Source: Bifidobacterium breve (GTDB taxonomy: Bacteria > Actinomycetota > Actinomycetes > Nanopelagicales > Nanopelagicaceae). From it: DNA of 8,172 nucleotides. Below the pieces are notes generated by a model, which searched no databases, was not told the DNA's origin, and worked only from the letters and a program-made list of their open reading frames with translations. Positions 4,501 to 8,172 of this stretch are shown one piece after another (the first letter of the stretch is position 1; each line of letters starts with the position of its first letter). The position numbers and the translations under genes are program-made. Location of the stretch: the NCBI GenBank assembly GCA_945866155.1, contig CAMBGL010000050.1, positions 1-8,172 on the forward strand. Direction: 5' to 3'.

Positions 4501-6561
4501 ATGACAGAGATTAAGAAGGCACCGAAGAAGAGTTTTCCCACGAAGAAAACTTCTCAAGATGCCAAAAAGAAAGAGGCCCCCAAGAAGCCAACAACTCGTA
4601 TGGGGCGCCTACTTCGCGGACCACTCGTCTGGATTGTTGCCGCCATTTTTGCGGTCACTATTTTTGGGCAAATTACAAGTGCTGGAAACAAATATACAAA
4701 AATTCAAACCTCTCAAGCACTCGATGCGATTGCTACTTCAGATGTCGAATCGGCAATAGTTGTTGATAAGAGTCAGAAGCTTCGTCTTATTCTCAAAGCA
4801 GGCAAGACTATAAATGGTTCGAGCAAAGTCGAATCTTCATATGTGGCGCGACAAGAGCCAACAATTATTGATGCCCTTACAGGTAATCCACCGACAAAGG
4901 GTTGGAATGTAGATGTTCCAAGACAGTCGCTCTTGGTTTCATTCTTATTCTCTCTGGCACCAATTATATTGATTGGCTTGCTCTTCTTCTTCATGATGAG
5001 TCAAGCGCAAGGTGGAGGAAATCGTGTATTTCAATTTGGTCGATCTCGCGCAAAGCTTCAAAGCAACGATGTACCAAAGACAACATTCAAAGATGTTGCA
5101 GGTGCAGATGAAGCAATTGCAGAGCTCGAGGAGATAAAAGATTTCCTCGCCAACCCGGAAAAGTACGGAGTCCTCGGAGCAAAAATTCCAAAGGGAGTAT
5201 TGCTCTATGGCCCTCCAGGAACAGGTAAGACACTTTTAGCTCGCGCTGTTGCTGGTGAAGCAGGAGTTCCTTTCTATTCAATATCAGGCTCTGATTTTGT
5301 TGAAATGTTTGTAGGTGTTGGTGCTGCTCGAGTACGCGATCTATTTACTCAAGCAAAAGAGAATTCACCCGCAATTGTTTTTGTTGATGAAATCGATGCA
5401 GTGGGACGCCAACGCGGAGCAGGCATGGGCGGTGGTCACGATGAACGTGAACAAACACTTAATCAATTATTAGTTGAGATGGATGGCTTTGAAGAGAATA
5501 CAAAAGTTATTTTAATCGCAGCAACTAACCGTCCCGATGTATTGGATCCAGCGCTCTTGCGTCCTGGTCGATTTGATCGCCAGATTGCAGTCGACCGTCC
5601 AGATCTCAAAGGTCGCGAAGAAATTCTCAAAGTTCATTCCAAGAATAAGCCAATTGATGAAAGCGTTGATCTCATCAATTATGCGCGCCGTACGCCAGGC
5701 TTTACCGGCGCTGATCTTGCAAACGTTCTCAATGAGGCTGCGCTACTTACTGCTCGCGAAGAAAAGAAATTAATTACAAATGCAGAACTTGATGAAGCCA
5801 TTGATCGCGTAATGGCTGGGCCGCAACGCAAATCACGCATTATGAGTGATGATGAGCGTCGAGTCACCGCCTATCACGAAGGCGGTCACGCACTCGTTGC
5901 ATTCGCGCTCCCACATACAGATCCAGTGCACAAAATTACAATCATGCCTCGTGGTCGCGCTCTTGGTTACACAATGGTTTTGCCAGATGAAGATAAGTAC
6001 TCAACTACTCGTAATCAATTGTTAGATCAATTGGCATATTCACTTGGTGGACGCGCAGCCGAAGAATTAATTTTCCATGATCCATCAACTGGCGCTTCTA
6101 ACGATATTGAAAAGGCAACAGCCCTTGCTCGTGCAATGGTTACTCAATATGGAATGACCGAGGCAATCGGTGCAATCAAATTGGGCGGTTCTGAGTCACA
6201 ACCATTTATGGGGCGCGACTTTGGCCACCAACGTGATTATTCAGAGAGTGTTGCAGGAATTGTTGACCGTGAAATTCGTACTCTGATTGAGAATGCACAT
6301 CAAGAAGCATTCGATATCTTGGTAGCAAATCGTTCAATCTTGGATGAGATGGTCTTGCAATTACTTGATAAAGAGACTCTCAACAAAGATGAAATTTCAC
6401 AAATCTTTGCAAAAGTAAAGGCATGGCCGCGACGTCCAGCGTGGACTGGCTCTGCAACTCGCATTCCTTCTGACCAACCTCCTGTAGATGTTCCTGCAAA
6501 AGCAGTAGTTGAAATTGAACCCGTAAAGAAGGTTTCAAAGAGGAAACCAAAGAGTGAGTGA
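4501..6561 (+). CDS. ftsH: Membrane-anchored ATP-dependent zinc metalloprotease FtsH
   Basis: FtsH is a hexameric inner-membrane AAA+ protease that extracts and degrades misfolded membrane proteins and some regulatory proteins. The 686-residue product has a Lys-rich cytoplasmic N-tail (1-38), a first membrane helix (about 40-59), an extracytoplasmic domain (60-143), a second helix (about 144-167), an AAA domain (about 190-440), and a peptidase domain. Visible are Walker A G-P-P-G-T-G-K-T (237-244), pore loop M-F-V-G (269-272), Walker B V-F-V-D-E-I-D (293-299), and the second region of homology with arginine fingers Arg357 and Arg360. The zinc site is H-E-G-G-H (459-463), with the third ligand Asp535 in G-A-S-N-D. 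The tail carries R-I-P-S-D-Q-P-P (654-661), like mycobacterial FtsH, and then a Lys-rich end. The ATG is 34 bases after hpt with only a weak purine-rich stretch (GAGACGAGA, 4481-4489). The last 8 bases overlap folE. All catalytic residues are intact. Confidence 0.97.
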   Translation: MTEIKKAPKKSFPTKKTSQDAKKKEAPKKPTTRMGRLLRGPLVWIVAAIFAVTIFGQITSAGNKYTKIQTSQALDAIATSDVESAIVVDKSQKLRLILKAGKTINGSSKVESSYVARQEPTIIDALTGNPPTKGWNVDVPRQSLLVSFLFSLAPIILIGLLFFFMMSQAQGGGNRVFQFGRSRAKLQSNDVPKTTFKDVAGADEAIAELEEIKDFLANPEKYGVLGAKIPKGVLLYGPPGTGKTLLARAVAGEAGVPFYSISGSDFVEMFVGVGAARVRDLFTQAKENSPAIVFVDEIDAVGRQRGAGMGGGHDEREQTLNQLLVEMDGFEENTKVILIAATNRPDVLDPALLRPGRFDRQIAVDRPDLKGREEILKVHSKNKPIDESVDLINYARRTPGFTGADLANVLNEAALLTAREEKKLITNAELDEAIDRVMAGPQRKSRIMSDDERRVTAYHEGGHALVAFALPHTDPVHKITIMPRGRALGYTMVLPDEDKYSTTRNQLLDQLAYSLGGRAAEELIFHDPSTGASNDIEKATALARAMVTQYGMTEAIGAIKLGGSESQPFMGRDFGHQRDYSESVAGIVDREIRTLIENAHQEAFDILVANRSILDEMVLQLLDKETLNKDEISQIFAKVKAWPRRPAWTGSATRIPSDQPPVDVPAKAVVEIEPVKKVSKRKPKSE
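6539..6543 (+). promoter_or_regulatory. Ribosome binding site of folE inside ftsH
   Basis: AGAGG lies 10 bases before the GTG at 6554 and is embedded in the final Lys/Arg codons of ftsH. It supports folE starting before the ftsH stop. Confidence 0.5.
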
Positions 6562-7159
6562 GATAAATCCAATCTCGCTCGGTGATGGCAGAGCGATAAA
6601 TCCATACGATGAAAAACGTGCAGAACGTGCGATTCGCGAATTACTAAGCGCTCTAGGAGAAGATCCAGATCGTGATGGTTTGAAAGAAACTCCTGCCCGT
6701 GTTGCTCGTGCACTCAAAGAAAACTTTGAAGGACTGTGGCAATCACCTGAAGATGTTCTTACAACTACATTTGATATCGGCCATGAGGAGTTAGTAATAA
6801 TTAGAGATATCGAAGTTTTTTCTCATTGCGAACATCATCTAACGCCTTTTCATGGGCTCGCACACGTTGGCTATATCCCACGAGGCAAAATAACTGGTCT
6901 TTCAAAGGTTGCACGCCTTGTTGATCTTTATGCGAAACGTCCTCAAGTACAAGAAAGACTTACAACTCAAATCGCTGATGCGATGGTAAAGATTCTCAAT
7001 CCACTTGGTGTGATTGTCATAATCGATTGTGAACACTTATGCATGTCTATGCGTGGGGTAAAGAAATCGAATGCTCGTACAACTACAAGTGCTGTACGCG
7101 GTGCGCTTACAAATCCTGCAACTCGCGCTGAAGCAATAAGCCTAATAACAAGTAAGTAA
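6554..7159 (+). CDS. folE: GTP cyclohydrolase I (type IA)
   Basis: FolE converts GTP to 7,8-dihydroneopterin triphosphate, the first committed step of folate synthesis, as a cytosolic homodecamer. The 201-residue protein has a variable N-terminus and then the domain beginning E-R-A-I-R-E-L-L (24-31). The zinc ligands of the type IA enzyme are present: Cys92 and His95 in H-C-E-H-H-L-T-P-F, and Cys163 in E-H-L-C-M-S-M-R-G. The G-Y-I-P-R-G-K-I-x-G-L-S-K segment (106-118) and the basic R-G-V-K-K-S-N-A-R-T-T-T stretch (167-178) are also typical. It begins with GTG inside ftsH (8-base overlap), so its translation is probably coupled to ftsH. FolP follows after 5 bases. GTP for this step can come in part from the purine salvage enzyme Hpt encoded upstream. 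Confidence 0.96.
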   Translation: MSEINPISLGDGRAINPYDEKRAERAIRELLSALGEDPDRDGLKETPARVARALKENFEGLWQSPEDVLTTTFDIGHEELVIIRDIEVFSHCEHHLTPFHGLAHVGYIPRGKITGLSKVARLVDLYAKRPQVQERLTTQIADAMVKILNPLGVIVIIDCEHLCMSMRGVKKSNARTTTSAVRGALTNPATRAEAISLITSK

Positions 7160-7164
7160 TTTTC

Positions 7165-7920
7165 ATGTTAGTTATGGGGATTCTCAACATCACACCTGAC
7201 TCTTTCGCTGATGGTGGAAAATATAATGACTTTGAATCTGCAATTCGACGAGGCCATGAAATGATTGCAGAAGGCGTAGACATAATCGACATTGGTGGGG
7301 AATCCACTAAACCTGGTGTGGAGCGAATTACTCTTGATGAAGAGTTGAATCGTGTTATTCCAGTAGTCAAAGAGTTATCTAAGTTAGGCGTTCAGATAAG
7401 TATTGACACTATGCGCTCAGAAGTTGCTCGCAAAGCTATCGAAGTAGGCGCCTCAATTATTAATGATGTCAGCGGCGGTCTTGCCGATAAAGAAATGCTT
7501 TCAACGGCTGCAAGTCTTGAACTTCCTTATATTGCTATGCACTGGCGTGGCCATTCCAAAGATATGAATTCCCAGGCAGTCTATAAAGATGTAGTTAGTG
7601 AAGTAATAAACGAACTTCAAGAGCGCATCAAGGCCTCACTAGATGCAGGAATCAAAAAAGATAATTTGATAATTGATCCAGGTCTTGGATTTGCTAAAGA
7701 TGCAGACCATAATTGGGCAATTATTGATTCGATATCTCGCTTTGTAGATTTAGGGTATCCCGTTCTTGTCGGCGCATCTCGCAAGCGATTCCTTGGCGGA
7801 GATAATCCGGATTTGCGGGAGGTGGCAACTATCGCGCTCACACAAAGGCTATCCACGACAGGTATTTGGGCTATTAGAGTTCATAGCGTGAAGCCACATA
7901 AAGAAGTGATTAGCGCATGA
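7165..7920 (+). CDS. folP: Dihydropteroate synthase
   Basis: FolP condenses 6-hydroxymethyl-dihydropterin pyrophosphate with p-aminobenzoate to give dihydropteroate; it is the target of sulfonamides. The 251-residue protein has the motifs in order: N-I-T-P-D-S-F (8-14), D-I-G-G-E-S-T-K-P-G (42-51), S-I-D-T (79-82), N-D-V-S-G-G (100-105), M-H-W-R-G (125-129), D-P-G-L-G-F-A-K (171-178), G-A-S-R-K-R-F-L (203-210, Lys207) and R-V-H (238-240). M-H-W-R, F-A-K and H-N-W-A-I are the actinobacterial flavour. The loop after R-F-L-G is short, and the protein ends 11 residues after R-V-H, so it is at the short end of the family. The usual Asp after R-V-H is Ser. The start follows the folE stop by 5 bases without a clear ribosome site. 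An in-frame stop at 7153-7155 prevents a longer product. No sulfonamide-resistance feature can be judged. Confidence 0.96.
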   Translation: MLVMGILNITPDSFADGGKYNDFESAIRRGHEMIAEGVDIIDIGGESTKPGVERITLDEELNRVIPVVKELSKLGVQISIDTMRSEVARKAIEVGASIINDVSGGLADKEMLSTAASLELPYIAMHWRGHSKDMNSQAVYKDVVSEVINELQERIKASLDAGIKKDNLIIDPGLGFAKDADHNWAIIDSISRFVDLGYPVLVGASRKRFLGGDNPDLREVATIALTQRLSTTGIWAIRVHSVKPHKEVISA

Positions 7921-8172
7921 GCGATCAAATTCTTCTAACAGGAATCCGCGCATTTGGATATCACGGACTCTTTGATTTCGAAGCCGAAGAAGGTCAAAAT
8001 TTTCTCGTAGATCTTGCAATTTCAATTGATCTATCTAAAGCATCCGTCAGTGATTCAATCTCAGACACTGTTGATTATGGCTCGGTTGCAGAATTAGTTG
8101 TTGAAGAAATTGAGGGAGAGCGAGTAATTCTCATTGAGAGACTTGCAGGAAAAATAGGAGATCGAGTTCTAG
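7917..8172 (+). CDS. folB: Dihydroneopterin aldolase, 3' partial
   Basis: FolB cleaves 7,8-dihydroneopterin to 6-hydroxymethyl-7,8-dihydropterin and glycolaldehyde, supplying the pterin that, after pyrophosphorylation by FolK, becomes the FolP substrate. The first 85 codons are visible and the frame is open to the right edge; the family is usually about 120 residues, so roughly the last third is missing. The start shows L-x-G-I-R-A-F-G-Y-H-G (7-17). Glu22, Tyr54 (in T-V-D-Y-G) and Glu74 (in L-I-E-R-L-A) fall at the same positions as the active-site residues of the Staphylococcus aureus enzyme. The catalytic lysine near residue 100 lies beyond the window. The ATG overlaps the folP stop by four bases (ATGA), which indicates translational coupling. 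folK is expected next but cannot be seen. Confidence 0.94.
   Translation, partial: MSDQILLTGIRAFGYHGLFDFEAEEGQNFLVDLAISIDLSKASVSDSISDTVDYGSVAELVVEEIEGERVILIERLAGKIGDRVL

Noticed and set aside
6300..6713. Open frame of 137 codons on the - strand across the ftsH-folE junction
   Set aside because: It is antisense to two intact, recognised genes, and its translation resembles no family I know.

Overview
The window reads as an ordinary chromosomal segment from a low-to-mid G+C actinobacterium. By eye G+C is in the 40s percent. The best guess is a freshwater acI / Nanopelagicales-type genome. The evidence is the gene order tilS-hpt-ftsH-folE-folP-folB, which is characteristic of Actinobacteria including mycobacteria. 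The proteins also look actinobacterial: a short TilS, an FtsH with an R-I-P-S-D-x-P-P tail, a FolP with M-H-W-R and D-P-G-L-G-F-A-K, and a RipA-like NlpC/P60 enzyme. The lineage is inferred, because no 16S or other strict marker is present.

All eight genes lie on the + strand and are tightly packed. Positions 1-1637 hold an ABC exporter pair: an ATPase cut off at the left edge, and an ABC-2 membrane subunit joined to it through a TAATG stop/start overlap. A 79-base gap follows, the longest non-coding stretch in the window. From 1717 to the right edge runs a seven-gene array: a secreted NlpC/P60 peptidoglycan endopeptidase, tilS, hpt, ftsH, folE, folP and a folB cut off at the right edge. Junctions within the array range from a 34-base gap to an 8-base overlap, so it probably behaves as one operon, possibly with an internal promoter before ftsH.

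Functionally the array joins housekeeping modules. The NlpC/P60 protein remodels cell wall outside the membrane. TilS modifies the AUA-reading tRNA-Ile. Hpt salvages purine bases to IMP/GMP and so feeds the GTP pool. FtsH is the membrane AAA+ zinc protease. FolE, FolP and FolB are successive parts of tetrahydrofolate synthesis, starting from GTP. I found no mobile element, CRISPR array, tRNA, rRNA, phage gene or convincing riboswitch, and no evidence for a previously undescribed system. The points worth a second look are modest: a mis-assignable start for the NlpC/P60 gene, the wall hydrolase standing where many actinobacteria carry dacB, a palindrome with a -10-like element ahead of ftsH, an inverted-repeat cluster at the end of tilS, and a lysine-rich N-terminal tail on FtsH.
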